Source: Toxoplasma gondii ME49 (lineage: Eukaryota; Apicomplexa; Conoidasida; Eucoccidiorida; Sarcocystidae). Taken from it: a stretch of DNA of 64,000 nt. Shown here piece by piece: positions 13,342 through 27,090 of this stretch. The stretch covers positions 3,808,289 through 3,872,288 of the forward strand of contig NC_031479.1 in assembly GCF_000006565.2 (NCBI RefSeq), given 5' to 3'. Position numbers and translations under genes: made by a program. Under the pieces are notes generated by a model that saw only the letters and a list, made by a program, of their open reading frames with translations, did not search any database and had not been told where the DNA came from. Each line of letters starts with the position of its first letter. Within the stretch, counting starts at the first letter, position 1.

Positions 13342-13426
13342 ATAAACTTCTCAGTAGGGGAGTTCGGACTGCGGGTTGGCCACGCTCAGGTGTTCTTCGT
13401 CGGTATATATATATATATATATATAT
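13310..13426. repeat. Two (TA)n tracts downstream of CRT
   Basis: Pure alternating TA at 13310-13339 and 13404-13426, about 65 bp apart and about 110 bp after the CRT stop. Confidence 0.9.
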
Positions 13427-14792
13427 GCATATTGTTTCGGGCGTATGCGGTGAAATTTTTTCGTAGCCACATTTGGACGCATAGGTTTACAGAACAGCCT
13501 CAGGTTGTTTCGGGCTGTCTGGTTGGGGACTCGCCATGGAACTTTTTTGATGTCGCATCACAGGCGTGATTTTGGCGTGACTGCATTTTTTAGAGAAACG
13601 GGGTTTCGGTATGTTTTTTGTATCGTCCGAGAGAAGGCTCATTCCGCTGCCTTTCTTGTATTTGCAAAGGATGTGAACGCTTGAACCCAACGCGATAGAA
13701 ACTGTTTGTATAAAACGGCGAGACGGTGCTTGTGACAGTGTGGCGAAGCGCTGGGGGAAACTGGTGTGAATCGTGCGAAGAAATCTGTCGCGAATCTGAA
13801 TTTGTCAAACAAGAATTGTCATTTCCTGTGTCCTACCGCGCACAGTCGTTTTCTTTTTTCGCTTAACTATGGGCTACCATGATCCAAAAGAAGCCACAGT
13901 GAACGTGCATCCACCTATACCCGTAGTGAGAATACTACATAAATGCGGAGTTAAAACAAATATGGCGGTGCCTCTAATCTGCAGCGACAGAGACAGTGCA
14001 CGGTCTTTTCTTTGTGTTCTGTATGCGATCGACGAAATTACTATTGGAACACTCTCGTGTGTTCAGGAAAGTGAGGTGTCTGTACTGTTTCTCGTCGTGT
14101 CAGTGAATGTTGGAATGGGGAGAACCACAGGACAAAGTGACCGTCGCGTTTCCGCTCTGTGGCCTTTCAAACGAAGCATACAGCAGAAGTCGAAGCACCG
14201 TCGAACAGCAGAAGTGAACGTAGAAGCAGACGCGGGAAACGGCGTGTTGCTGTGGCCTGTTAAAGAAAATGACGGACACCGCTGACATTCACCAGATCCT
14301 TTGCATACAAATACAACGGGTGTAATCCCTGAGTCCTCAATGTGCATTTGCGTATATACATTTGCATCGCTGTATACATGCATGCGTATTTCAATATGCG
14401 TACGCAGTTGCCTACACAGCCATCGCGCGCACACGTAGAAATTTGTGTATGTGTATATTGTTGTTCATAGCCGCACAAATATAGGCATGCTGCACAGTGC
14501 ATTCGTAGAGACGTACGGATGCGCAGTAGGGTAATCTCTCGACGAGTTCACTTCGAAAAAGATTCACAGAAAAAGGCTTGCATCCGCTGCTCCCCCCTTG
14601 TCGTGCCACGAAATGGAACTGCGACTGCCAGTATAACGGGGCTCCCTTTTCCCGTTCCCGTTCGTCACTCGTCATATTTTGCCACACCTGCGATTGCGTG
14701 CTGTCCTTCTCTTTGTCTTTCTCTGTGACTCTTTCATTTGCTCCTCCTCGCTTGACACAACGTATTGACCCCTATATGTATAATTAGGTAAA

Positions 14793-14809
14793 TGTGTGTG
14801 TGTGTGTGT
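14793..14809. repeat. Short (TG)n microsatellite
   Basis: Seventeen bases of uninterrupted alternating TG. Confidence 0.85.
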
Positions 14810-15690
14810 CAACCTCACGACATGGCCTTTCACAGGCGGCAAACTGTAGAACACCAGCAGACGGATAGGCAATCTTCAAGTGTGTAGGAACCGAAGGGAT
14901 TTCATGTTGTGTGTCACGTTACCCAGATACAGGAGACTTGCTTGGTTTCGGTGATCGGCGCACACCTCTACCTGAAGTCGAAATGCAAGAAGTGCATTCG
15001 TGTGCAGGAAATACGCACTTTCTATAGAACCGCGTGGCTCCAAGCAAGATAGGGCATCCACGGCTCGAACCTCCAGGAACAAATCCAGCAGGACTCGTTG
15101 TATCTGACTTGGCTTTTGTAACGTCACACATATCGCCGGCAGTGTTCGTTGTTAACCAAGGCGAGACACCTTTCGGTAACCGCGGCCTCAGCAACGCTGT
15201 ACGATGACTTTCTGTGGAACAGGAATGTGGACCTGTTGAGTAGAGGCTGACGGATTGGCTGCCAACAGTCGCACAGCATCGCGCTCTTTTCCCATCTGCC
15301 CCCCTGTGCGAATGTTTTTTTCTTATGCCCCTCTCCACTAGCCACCAATTTTGTGGGAACCATCAGTCCGATAAAAAGACGTCTTTCAAACGGATCAGGA
15401 TCGTTGCCCTAATCAGACCCTCTTGTTAGCAAACACGAGCGTTTTCGACGATGGGACGTAAGCGGCGCTCACTGGAAGTATTTGTTTTTGGGTGGTTGTG
15501 GCCAGAATTAAATACCGAGTTTTGATTCTGGTCAGCGACTTTTTCCCATTTCTGCCAACTCAAACATGTAGCTGCTCCAGTTTCTGCTATTCCGTGTGCA
15601 TCGCCGTGTCGGGAATCTCGTGCGTGTGTGTCGTAACCTGAAACATAACGTCCTCCGTCATTTGCATGCCCCGCTCCCCCATTTGGCACA

Positions 15691-17541
15691 ATGCCCTCCT
15701 TTTCGCCTCGACAAGCGTTCTTCATCATTCGCAACATTTTTCTGTTGTACTGTTGCCTTAAACGTCATCCTGTTCTTCCGCCTCAGGGTGCAGATGGCCA
15801 AGGTATGTCTCAGTGAGCTCAAACACCAGTCGAGAAGTCTTCGCGAAACTTTAGGAAGGTCAAAGCTTCACAATGCTCTTCACCGTACCTATAGCTCCAC
15901 GGCTTGCCACCTTTCACATTTTCAGTTCTCTTAAAGATAATCACGAGCCTGTAAAGGAGGAGAATGCCGTCGACTACGAATCAGCAACGACGCACTGCAC
16001 TGCATACGAGGGCATTCACAATTGAATAAGGTGACACTCCCTGAACATCTTTTTTCTTTAGTTTAAGGTCGTTGGTGTTTTAACGAAAAGCCGATGGTAA
16101 TACGGGAAGCTCGATGCGGGATCTTTTACTTTGCGACCCCGACACGTGGAGGCATGAGGCCTCTTCGTTACACATAAAGCTAGATTCAGATAGTGGTATA
16201 CGCACAATCCTATCCTATGGTTGTGACTTCCTTTTTCCGTTGGCTGCGTCATGTCTTGTCGTTCTGTTCCGGTGTGCGTTTGCCTTTCTATAGCCATAAC
16301 GCATACAGAGATTGCGGAAAACGTGCCAGTTACTCAAACGACGACTCCACGACCGCACAAACCTCCAAAAACGCGAAGTGAGTCAGGAATTTAAAAAATC
16401 CGAAGAGTCAAATATGAAATAGAGAACCTACACTGGGGACGTACACTTGTGCAATTAAAAGCTTTAGATAATATATGCCCCTCTGCAATTATATGCGCAA
16501 ATGTAGTCGCTGGTGTGTACCTACTTCACGTATTCCTTTTCCTTTGTCGTTCATTGCGTTGTTACCGCCATTTCCACTCCATTTCCCGTCTGTATAGGTT
16601 CAAGAGGTCCGGCACCTCCTATCCCCAACGAGGACCAAATCATTCTAAATCCGGTGCGGTTCGGTCACTTCCTTCATCCAGGAGGCGAGCCCATTTTCCT
16701 AGAAGAAGAAGTCTTTCGAGATTCGTCTCCTCTAACGTCTGCTTCTTCTTCGTCTCTTCCACGTGATCTTCCAGGCCCCGTTGCTTCCGATACCTCTTCT
16801 GATGACAGCAACGCGTCTCCGGATGTCATCCACAGTGCAGACGCAAATACACAGGCGCATGCTTCTTCCGGAGAGACCGCTGGACGAGCAAGTCTCTCGT
16901 CTGACGATGCTGCCACAGTTAAAAAACATTTGCCTCGTCCTCCTGTGTCTGGGCATGTGACCTTTGTTCAAGGGGAGGGTATCAGCAGTCCTATGGACGC
17001 ACACGAGGAGAGTCACTCTAGATCGTCTCTGGCAGACGGCCAAGGAAACATGCACTCGTCTGACTCAAACGACGAGGCGGGAGCCACACCTAGACCAAGT
17101 GACTATGAGGGGCCCGGTGCACTTTCACCCCCGGAAGGGAAGAGAGGGAGAGCAGGAGCAGAACATGAATCCGACGACTCTACTCTTCTCCCGGCACCGG
17201 TGACCGAAAAACCAGGAACACCGATAGAAATGGAGAGAGATGACCCGAGAAGGGAACCTGATGATATTTTTATAGACGACCCGATTTTCGGAGACGAAAA
17301 AACGTACAACTCTGCAGGGGAACTCATAGCTGTCGGCAACACGAGTGTGAAGAAACAGACACAAGCCGGAGACGAACGGGAAAAGCAATCAGACCAAGCA
17401 GCCAGAAGAGATGGATTGAGTCCAGAGGATCAAGAGGACGGTGCAGCGGGACCCCTGGGACCTGCTCCTAATCTGGGGTCTCCGTTGAATGCACTTGCCA
17501 CAATCATCGAGGAGGGTTGCGTTCATTTGCCTGCGACATAG
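15691..17541 (+). CDS. Hypothetical acidic, Ser/Pro-rich protein with hydrophobic N-terminus
   Basis: I do not recognise this protein. The best model has two exons, 15691-15802 and 16598-17541, joined at phase 1, giving 351 aa. The start is the first ATG after an in-frame stop at 15646. Residues 9-23 (AFFIIRNIFLLYCCL) are hydrophobic with an Arg-Asn interruption and could be a signal peptide or signal anchor. The rest is hydrophilic and probably disordered: a Pro-rich start (GPAPPIPNEDQI), a segment HPGGEPIFLEEEVF, then Ser/Asp/Glu-rich sequence and a hydrophobic end (LNALATIIEEG). Composition suits a secreted or organellar coccidian-specific protein, but that is inference. Exon 1 rests only on phase agreement and a GTATGT donor; the 16598-17541 exon is firmer. 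Further exons on either side cannot be excluded. Confidence 0.5.
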
Positions 17542-17851
17542 GGATGAAGCACGGAGATATGAAGCTGAAAAGAATTAATTTGACAGGGTCAAAGACAGCT
17601 CTACAACTTAGTTGCAAAGCAAAACGATTCCTGTGGACGGGAAGAGAATACCACGCCACTTTTGGCTTGCACGAAAACTACATGTACACGCGGAAAATCT
17701 GTAAAACAAAAGGGATTCCTTTATCATGACTACGGAGAATAGTCGCGTTAAGTGCAGACACCGCGCTGTCAGTTCCATGAACCTAGTAGATCAGTTCGGA
17801 TAAGAAACAAAGATGTATATTTTTCTGTGCAGGAGCATGCTTATGCACGTA

Positions 17852-17856
<5 letters not shown>

Positions 17857-17896
<40 letters not shown>
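17857..17896. repeat. (AT)20 microsatellite
   Basis: Forty bases of uninterrupted AT, flanked symmetrically by GTAC. Confidence 0.95.
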
Positions 17897-17901
<5 letters not shown>

Positions 17902-19925
17902 GAGATAGCGATATCATTTTGCGTGTGTGCGTGCATGTAAGTATATACAGTCAAACACTCGTAAAGCACTCTATCTGCGTGTAGCGTCCCGTCTTCAGCA
18001 GTCCCGTTAGTCCACCATGCTACAAACACTGCCCTGGCGCGAATCTTGTCAATACCATACTGTGAGGAAGGGTTAATTATTTTGCCCTTTAAACATGTCC
18101 CTTCTCAACGAACACTTTGTTAGGTCGGTACACTGTTCGCAAAGCGGTATATTCATGTATGGAATTGCCCTACTGTTAATCGTCATATTCGTAGACGCAC
18201 AACTAACTATTGTGATGGTTAAGTATGTTTCTTTGCCAGATTTCCAGCCATAGCCGTAGTACCGTAGAAACCACAAACAGGCAATGCATCTGGAAAATAG
18301 GAGTAGAGGCAAATGCCATGACATGAGGATAGGCTTGACTTGATTTTAGGACGCTGTGGTCATCTACCGAGCGAGCACCGGTTTCCAATACCAGAGACAC
18401 ACAAATTAGGGAAGAGTACGGCTTCGTGATCGTTCCGTTTATACGGATTGACAGCAGAGAAATGTGTTCCTCACTTTCATGGTTTGAATGCGTCGTCTGA
18501 AAACGAAGAAATCACGATAATTTCGTCATCTTCCGTTCTCAAATATTCATTCTTCAACGCCTTCTCAGCAAATGTGGAACCACTTCTCCAGATGGCCTCC
18601 TTGTATATAAAGACATGCCCGTTTGTGTACATGCCTAGTCTCTCAATCTATCTAAATAGATAAATAGATTGTCCTATTTACTCATATCTGTATGTATTGG
18701 TACAAATACCGTCTTCGTATTCCCACTGGCGACCAAACCACTGCTGAGTGGATCCTGAAAGCTCTTTGACACTTTTCAACAGTAGGAACTGCTGTCCCTT
18801 TTCTGGCACGAGGGCATGCTGAAATCATTGTGCTTGTGCTGTCACCGTTCACACACTACAGTGTCGGCAGGGACACCTAAGCATTGAACAAAACCTCACC
18901 TCGGAACCCTGCGTACCTGCGGTCGCTCTGTAAAAGTACATATGCAAATGTGTTTCCTTTTCACCCCCTCACTCCCAACCGGCTCACGTTAGAGTTTTCT
19001 TTCGTCATTCGTCAAAACGAACGCCCGATCGCACCAACACCCGTTACGTGCGAAGAAATGCTTCTGATGGACACGATCAGGCTCGATGAAACGTGCGGCA
19101 CAACCTGAAACTTCACACGCTTTGGAGGACTCGTATCATGATTTCAACTCTGCCTGCTCCATGCTTTACAAACAGAACCGGTCGAAACGCAACTCACGGT
19201 ACATAGGATGTAGGACTGTCTAAAGCGTGTTGCACATCGTTCATATTCACAACAGGGCGTTATGTGCTCTGGCGCACGTGTAGTTCCTTCATGAGAATAA
19301 TTGACCAGAGCCTCTGAAAGTCTCTCGTCTCAGGGGCAGCGCAGCCGTTTGCGCAGAAAAAAACACGACAAAATCTTGGAAAAGGAGTATCTAGCACACA
19401 ACATGGCAACATGCTTCCATCGCGAACCTGTTGCCGTGAAGTCTGGTAAGAAGTACGGCACTCATCCGGGCGCCACGTTTCCTATTGCCAGCAACACACA
19501 TGGGGTCGTTTGGTGGATTTAAAGCATTTCATACCGTTGGTTCTACATAAAAGCACACAGAAGCTATTCTCGTCGTGAGAGAAGTCAAGAGATGATTAAA
19601 GGTCCAGGGTGTAGGCACAACGGCGTTGCGGCCTCACTTGGTAAGAAGTGTCACTCCCTTCACAGAAAGTCATCTTTCGCCTTCTGATTTCCATCGAGCT
19701 GCAAAAATGGAGAACTATCATGTCGTCTCAATAGCATAAGCAGGCGTAGTAGCACTTTAGGGTTGCGTTCCTCGCGAACGGAACAAAGATTCTCTCATTA
19801 GTATCATAAATACCGGAAGAACCTACAGTAAACAAAGTAGCATCCGGCTCCCGAGCTGTCCCTACTTCCCTAGCAAGCAGACGAGATGCCGTGCCAACAG
19901 TCGGAACGCGCTCGCTTTTGAGTTC

Positions 19926-20114
19926 GCTTTCTGATCCCGAGAGAGAGCGCAGAAGTAGACGTCTTAGCAGAGGAAACGCGCGAGTCGACTGTTGCCAAGG
20001 CGCCTCGCTTGCTTGCTGGGAAACTAGGGATATCTCAGGAGGCTGATGCTATTATATTTTCACTGGGTTAGCTTCCTGATCCCAAGGAAAGGCGCAGAAG
20101 TAGAGGTCTTACCA
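19926..20114 (+). repeat. Pair of diverged 44-bp direct repeats
   Basis: The segments 19926-19969 and 20071-20114 align without gaps at 36 of 44 positions, including the shared cores TGATCCC, GCGCAGAAGTAGA and GTCTTA. They are 145 bp apart. The intervening DNA shows no clear similarity. Origin and function are unknown. Confidence 0.55.
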
Positions 20115-20978
20115 TTCTTTTTGACCTTCCCGGCTTTCTCCCTCGCTTGGCAAGCGTTACTCTCTGCTGATGTGTCACCGTCCATACAACAATGTGTCAC
20201 GTCGCTGTGACTAAGCAACATTATCAAACAACCCAATCGTTTGTCCTGGCGTTCTCGAGGACCGCGACAGCCGCTGCATATGATGAAGCCAGGAAGAATT
20301 CCCACCGGTTTTCCCCTTTTTTTTCTTTTCGACTGAATCTCTCCGGTGACTCTCGGTTTTGTTCGCTGCATTTCGATGTTGGGAGTGCTTTGTTTCATGC
20401 TTGATGCTTCCTGGGTGCTAACAACAATCAGCTCGTAAAACAGAGGTGGCGACAAAAAGAAGGTCGAGATTTATTTGTTCTTGGTGTCAGCGGAGTCGGT
20501 TTCGTCTCGAGAGGCACTTGCTTTTTCGTTTACAAAGCTAGACGTTTCAGCAAGCGTGATGACGATGAAATCGACCATGTTCAAGACATCATTGCTCGAA
20601 CGAACCTTCTGAACTGCTGTGACACGAGAACAGCAAGTCATTTTTGCCCATTTCCTAGCTCTGCTGTGCGAGGGATGGTGCTACGAGTGGTGATCAACAG
20701 CGGCGGGGACTAACGGTGATAATTTATCTTTGTATTGAAAGATAGATATGCAGGATAGAACTATTTTTCTGCAAGTTCTACCCATGTGTATAATTATGAT
20801 GACACAATAAAACACACCGTGTTTTTCAGTAAGCCTCTCCCGGGGCCCTTTCACCGGTTAGTGCGTCTACTCCACTTTCATCATTTGCTTCCCGGAACAT
20901 ATCCCTCTCTTCTTCCTCATTTCCTTGATTCCGGTTTCGGAGTGTTTTTGTATGGCTCGTGCCTGATCAAACGAAACA

Positions 20979-23900
20979 ATGAAGGAAAGAAACCAATATA
21001 CCTCGACGCCTTACACAGCAGAACACTCAGGAGAGGAGGGAGGCGGAATGCAGCCAAACATGCTGTCTTCGGTTGAGCGAAAAGGAAGTGAGAAGATGGG
21101 AGAACACAGGAGAGAAAGACAGAAAGTAGAGGTAACGAAGGACGCGACACAGGAGGGAGGAGAGGCGACGGCTGACCATGAAATATTGGAGGGGAAAAAA
21201 CGTACAAATCCAGATACGCAGAGAGGTCAGATGAGCATGGGAAACGACGGAGGTGCAACAGGAGAATCGTGTCAAGCATATCATCGAATGCCTGGTTCAA
21301 GCCGTACCACCGGGGTGGAAGACGCAACCCACAGATCTTCAACAATGGAAAGACGTTTGAAGGAGAGAGACGTGTCTCGTGGGAACAAATTCTTTCCTGG
21401 CGATGCTGCCTCAGCTTCCCCTCGTCAAGATATTGGAGACGGAACAGGGACACCGGACGCGTCGGGGCCAACACGCAGCCCTCCTCTCTGTTGTGCCTCT
21501 GCTTCTGTTGAGAACTGCGAAAGCAAAAGTATAGTCGCTCCTTGCCCCTCGTGCGAAGAAAGACACAAAGAAACCTCAAATACAAGTGTAACTGCCTGTA
21601 CTTCTACCACGCTGAAACAGGATTCTAACGATTTCCCCGTGCTACTTGGACGGGAAAATCCCAGTCGTGAAATGCTGCCCTGTTGTTCCGCTTCCTCTTT
21701 AACATTGGCCTCTCCTGTTGCGCTGCTTCCTCCATCTGGGCCGAACGAACATACCCGAATGGCGTGTGTAAGGGCGCAGAGAGGAACGAGGAGAGACACG
21801 ATTACGCCTCAACAGAAAGAAGCCATTTCTTTCCCGTCTCCTTCGGGGTATGAAGACGACAAAAACAAGAATCAAAGGACGGGTGTCCCCGTTCACGCCG
21901 GTTTCCAAGATGCTATACTCAATTGGACAAACGTGACGCCGCGACTACATGTGTGGCTTCTCGTTTTTCTCGTGTGTTGCTTCCTTGTTTATCGCTGTCT
22001 TATTTGGCACTATCCGCGAGGCGTTTCTACGCTTCACACACTAACCGGATGCATATCTACACTTGCCAGAAATATACTGTCACTTCCACATCACATCTAC
22101 ACCTTTTATGTCACGCATTTCGACCCGTCCTCTCTTCGCTCTTTCAGTATAGCCTGCTTTGACCCCGAAGACCTCCCCCTGCCGCTACGTGTGAATTCAT
22201 TCCCGCTTTTTCGGCAAGTTTTCTCTGTGTTGTTTGCATTTTTCGCCACAGTCCGGCACGGGCTGGCGTGGCCGGGACAGGTTCCCATTCCTAGATGCGA
22301 AACCACCCTTCTGCCAAGTTACGATTTTGTCGTCATCGGAAGCGGGACAGCTGGATCGGTTATTGCAGGACGACTCTCTTCTTCATTCATTTCTCCAACC
22401 TCGTTATCTTCGTCAACAGCTCCTTTGGCTGCCGGGTCCACTTCGGGCGTGTCTGTGCTTCTCATTGAAGCTGGAAATCTCCCAGACCTGCGGATCTTTT
22501 CCCCTCACATCATTCCACTGATGACACTCGAGAACCAGAGGTCCGGCATCGACTGGAAATTCGTCACAGAGAAACAAGCAAACGCATGCAAGGTAGGCAT
22601 GCCACACATATAGAAGTGTGTATGTGTATATAGGAGAAAACGGCCACGCTGATTTACGGCCCCTGAAGGAATGATAAATCACTGTACAAAACGACAGCTG
22701 TGGAACACTTCCCACTGTGGTACTGGGTGAAAAGGTACCTAGGTCATTCGACCTCCTAGAACACAGCAAATGAGGAAGACGTTCACATGTAAATCCGTTT
22801 CCTTTCCCCATATAAAAATGTGATATCGTTTTTATCTTCCCTAAAGACTGTCTGACTCCTTGTCGTAGACGTACACTTGAAGGCAAAGCTACGAATCTGT
22901 CCTCCTTGTTACTCAGGTCCCCATGTGTCGGTGTATAGGTAGATGTAACATCTTTTTTTGCCGCGTTGTCTGTCACAGTGCGCAACTATGACATCCCATT
23001 TCCCGTTTCGGGACCCCAGCTGTTTCTCACAGGCACAACTCTCGCTTTGATCTTCAGGGTCTGAATCAGAACGTATCTTTCTGGCCGAGAGGAAAGATCG
23101 GGGGAGGCTCAAGTGTCTTGAATTACATGCTTTATGTTCGTGGCCACCGAGACGACTACAACTCTTGGGCTGCGTGCGTAGGCGATTCGTCATGGAGTTA
23201 CGAGAACGTGCTGCCCTATTTCAAACGGCTCGAACGCGTTACTTTCCCTCTCGACGAAGGGAATCGAAAATACAGGTACTTGGGGTTTCGCTTCTCGTGG
23301 AAAAAGACCCGCATCCAATAACACTACTCGAGACTTCTATGAATCATATCGTGTCTATCTCTCCCAACATGTCTTTTCATCCAAACGGCCCTTTCTCGGA
23401 AACAGCGACATGTCCACTGTTTGCTTTAAAGTCTCTGTGAAAGAACTTCTTTCCGCAAAATGTTTTGCCGCCTATCACAACCCCCAACATGGAGAGCGGC
23501 TTACAAGAACAGTCGCTCCCTGCCGCCTGTTTCTGGGGTGTGCAGGCTGCTAAATAAAGTCTGTTTTGTATTTCGCTTCGCCGTTCTGTATCGAGGTTTC
23601 GCCGCCTCCTCGTAAACACCCGTGACGCTTTCTCCCGTTTTATTCCGTGAGTTCGCCCGCCTTCCTGGTCGCGAAGACGCCGTTCCTTCCACACTGTCAT
23701 GGCTTTTTCGTTACCCGTAAAACTGTTCTAGAACACCGCATCCAAACACTATCTGCCGTCGCGCTGCACTCTGATTCTTTGCTCAGAGGGACTTCGGGTC
23801 CAGTTCCAGTTTCGTTTAAAGAGCCGCCGCTCGATCCTGCCGTGTCTGCGTTCCTGGCTGCCGGTGCGGCCCTCGGTTTCGCGCCTCAGCAAGATTATAA

Positions 23901-24752
23901 CAGCGCTGAACTCGAGGGCGTTTCCCCTTTTCAGTACAACACAGAGTTCGGGAGACGCGTTACCTCCTTTCAGAGCTACTTGTACACTGGCGAGCACGAC
24001 AAAAAGAGCCGCTTACACGCCCTGTTCGGCGTTCGGGCGACGAAAATTCTTTTTGACGAAAAGAAACGCGTCGTTGGCGTGAACGTGGTGAAAGAAGCAG
24101 AGTGCTCGGAGGAAGCTTGGGGAACGTGCGACGTGAGAACGGTAAGGGAGAAAAGGTACCAGAAGGCAAAAACACGGAACAGCGGATGCGCGAAAGAACA
24201 TAGCATAGACAATCACGGCTGCAATAGAAGAAGCATCAAATCCTGGTAAACTTACGGCAAAACGATCGGCTACGTGGAAAAGGTGGACGTGCTCAAACAG
24301 AACGGAATTTCGCCGAAGTCGGTGTGGTGGGTGGAACGTTCCGGAGGACTCGGACGGGGGAAAGAGGAAATAAAATGAACACGAGGAAACGAAGGAACAC
24401 GCAGCCTGAGTGACAGTTGCCCAATGCAGCCTACAAGCTCTTTTCGTAATTTGGAGAAAATTGGTTGAGAGGAACGGGCAAATAAACACTTCCTTTTCGC
24501 TGCCGCTTTGTCTTCACAGATTCAGGTCAATGAAGAAGTGATTCTTGCCGCCGGAGCAGTACAGACGCCACAACTTCTCGAATTGTCAGGTTCGTGCCTG
24601 TTCCCTTCCTTGTTTGCTGCCACACAAATCACTTGCTACATGTCTGTCTCCGCATTCCTCATTCTTCTCCAATCGCCCATGCGTGTGGGTGGCCGCATGT
24701 GTCTCCACGTTTCCATCTCGTTCTTCCGCATGCGTGCGCACCATATAGCCAG

Positions 24753-24788
<36 letters not shown>

Positions 24789-27059
24789 TTGACTGTATCA
24801 TTTCCCAGGTATGCAGGGCACATATGTGCAAGTAGGTGTCGAGATCTTTGTGAATCGCCTACATATGCATACCATCCTAAAGAAGGAGTGACGCGTCGAT
24901 GCTTATGCATGCGTTTATCGTCGCCTACAAGCTCACATATACGTAGTTCTCCAATTGCACTCGTTATTATACACATCTCTGTGTAGGGAAACGTTTGATA
25001 CGAGGCGCGATTCTACTGTGTGCTTTGCAGGGATAGGTGCTGCGTCACGGCTCGAGGCCTTGGGCATCGATGTGACTGCGAATTTACCAGCAGTCGGGGA
25101 GAATCTCCAAGACCACTTTTACACGCCCCGTCTGTACACTCTCAAGAAACATTTGCCGGCAGAGTTTTTTCACTCCCTTGTCGTGAGTAAGCCGTGGACG
25201 GAGCTGCGCCGAGAGGACAAGTCCAAACAGAAGAGAGAGGAAAATTCGCGAGAAAGGGGAGCTTCCGTGAAATCCATGGGAATCAACAAAGAGACTCGAG
25301 CGCGAGAAACTTCTTCCCAGTCTTCTTTTGCCTCCCGCCCCTCTGCCTCAAATGCGCCATCTGCGTCCTCTTCCGCGTTCGCGTCTTCCTCTCCCGCTTC
25401 CGCCTCCCCCTCCGGCTCCTCTGCTGCTGCTTCTTCCATTGTGATAGAACGTCTTGGAGAGGGAGCAGGAGAGAGGGAAACGGCTGTGGAGGTGACTCTT
25501 GAAAGTGCAAATCGGGAACGAGGCACGCGCTTCGGTGCCATTCTCGATTTCCTCTTGTTCGGAAAAGGAGTCCTCACCACATCAGGTCCGTTGACCCTTT
25601 TCCGTGAAACTTAGGAGGACAGATGAGAGACTAAACGGGAGCTTGATACCGTTGACGAACGCTGAACGCTTTCACAATTGAGGGGGGGAAGTGGTAGAGA
25701 ACAGAGTGCAACGTAGACTCCACCTGTATGGTTTGGATGTGTTAACATTTTTTTTCGCGAAACGCAACACTCGGGAAGTAAAACACACAGCTGAGTGAGC
25801 ATCAGAGAAGTCTGTACAGGAAAACGACGCAGAGACAAAAGGGGGAAAGACGACCAGGTTTTCAAAGCGCCGGAGTTGCACGGTATCTCTGCACATCTGT
25901 GAGCGTTTCAGTCCTTCTACCTTTTGCGCTCCATACATCTACGTCTCTACCAATCGCCCATTTTTGACATCGATACAGATAATTCGGAATCAAACTCGTA
26001 GTATATCGACTCCCCACGAAATGCTCGTAAATACTCCTGTCTCAGAAACTAGCGTTTGTAGAAAGAGCAGTGAACGGTGGTAGTGGATAAGCGACAGTTT
26101 CGGGTCGACGTTCCGAAGAAAAGAGAAAACAAAAATGGCTTTGTGCTGTTTTTTCCGTGTGCGAGTCCAGGTGCAGATGCTCATTTGGTAACAGGACAAC
26201 TCGTGACGGAGACCGAGGAAGAACTCGAGAAAGAAGCAGACTTGGAGTCTCTGTTTCCTTCCTCGTGTCCCCGAAACCTGAAGCTTCCCGACATACAAAT
26301 CCACTTCTTCAATGGTAGGTGTCAGGCGCTGACAAACGTTAACCGTCTTGGTTTTTTGCGCCGCGGGATGTTTCTCCGAAGATCTCCGTTTTTGAATTTT
26401 CGGTTCAGGCTTGTGCGTTCCGTGAGGTTTAAGGAAAACTGGTTTCTTCTTTTCCTCCTTTCTTCAGCCTTGCCAGAAAGCGGCGCGCTTTCACAGTTCA
26501 TGAACTTGCCGTCTGCGCTCAGTCGCCTCGTCGGCAGCCCTCTCGACTGGGATGAAGCGTTCGAGCCTGGTGAAGAAGGTGGCGAAGTGCGACAGAGCCC
26601 GAACGAGATGGAGGGAGGCCACCGCGAAGAAACACACGCGAAAACTGCCAGGCAAACGCACAAGTTTCCCACCCCTCATGGAGCGATTATGCTGCCCGTC
26701 CTTCTTCACCCAAGAAGCAGGGGATTCGTGCATGCAAAGTCCAAAAACCCTTTCCAGCCTCCCATCATCGACCCTCTCTACATGCAAAACAAACGCGATC
26801 TTCGAGCACTTGTCGAGGGTCAGTTCTGTTGCATCACGCGCCACACAACACTATATGTATATACAGACAAATGTATGTTCAAACGTAGGTCTCTATATAC
26901 GAATACGTGGAAGCAATCTGCTGGGGTGCTGGTGTACAGCAGCAAAACCGCGGTTGTCTGTACCTCATATCTGGAGTCTCACTCTGTATCCTAGGTACTG
27001 CACTGTCTCTCTTTATTGGGTTCGACCTATACAGTTCTGGATATATATATATATATATC

Positions 27060-27090
<31 letters not shown>

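Larger units (their letters stand above)
13203..15690. other. Intergenic region between CRT and the orphan gene
   Basis: This holds the CRT 3' UTR and the upstream region of the next gene. It contains two TA tracts (13310-13339, 13404-13426) and a short (TG)n tract (14793-14809). A 138-codon open frame at 13869-14285 has no recognisable motif and I do not call it a gene. Confidence 0.5.
17542..20978. other. 3.4-kb intergenic region without a supported gene
   Basis: I see no open frame above ~130 codons with coding character on either strand. It contains a pure (AT)20 tract at 17857-17896, imperfect TAGA/TAAA repeats near 18640-18670, and a diverged direct repeat of 44 bp (19926-19969 and 20071-20114). 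It should include the 3' UTR of the orphan gene and the promoter of the GMC oxidoreductase. Confidence 0.5.

Noticed and set aside
13869..14285. 138-codon + strand open frame downstream of CRT
   Set aside because: No motif, no splice partner and a competing antisense frame of similar length.
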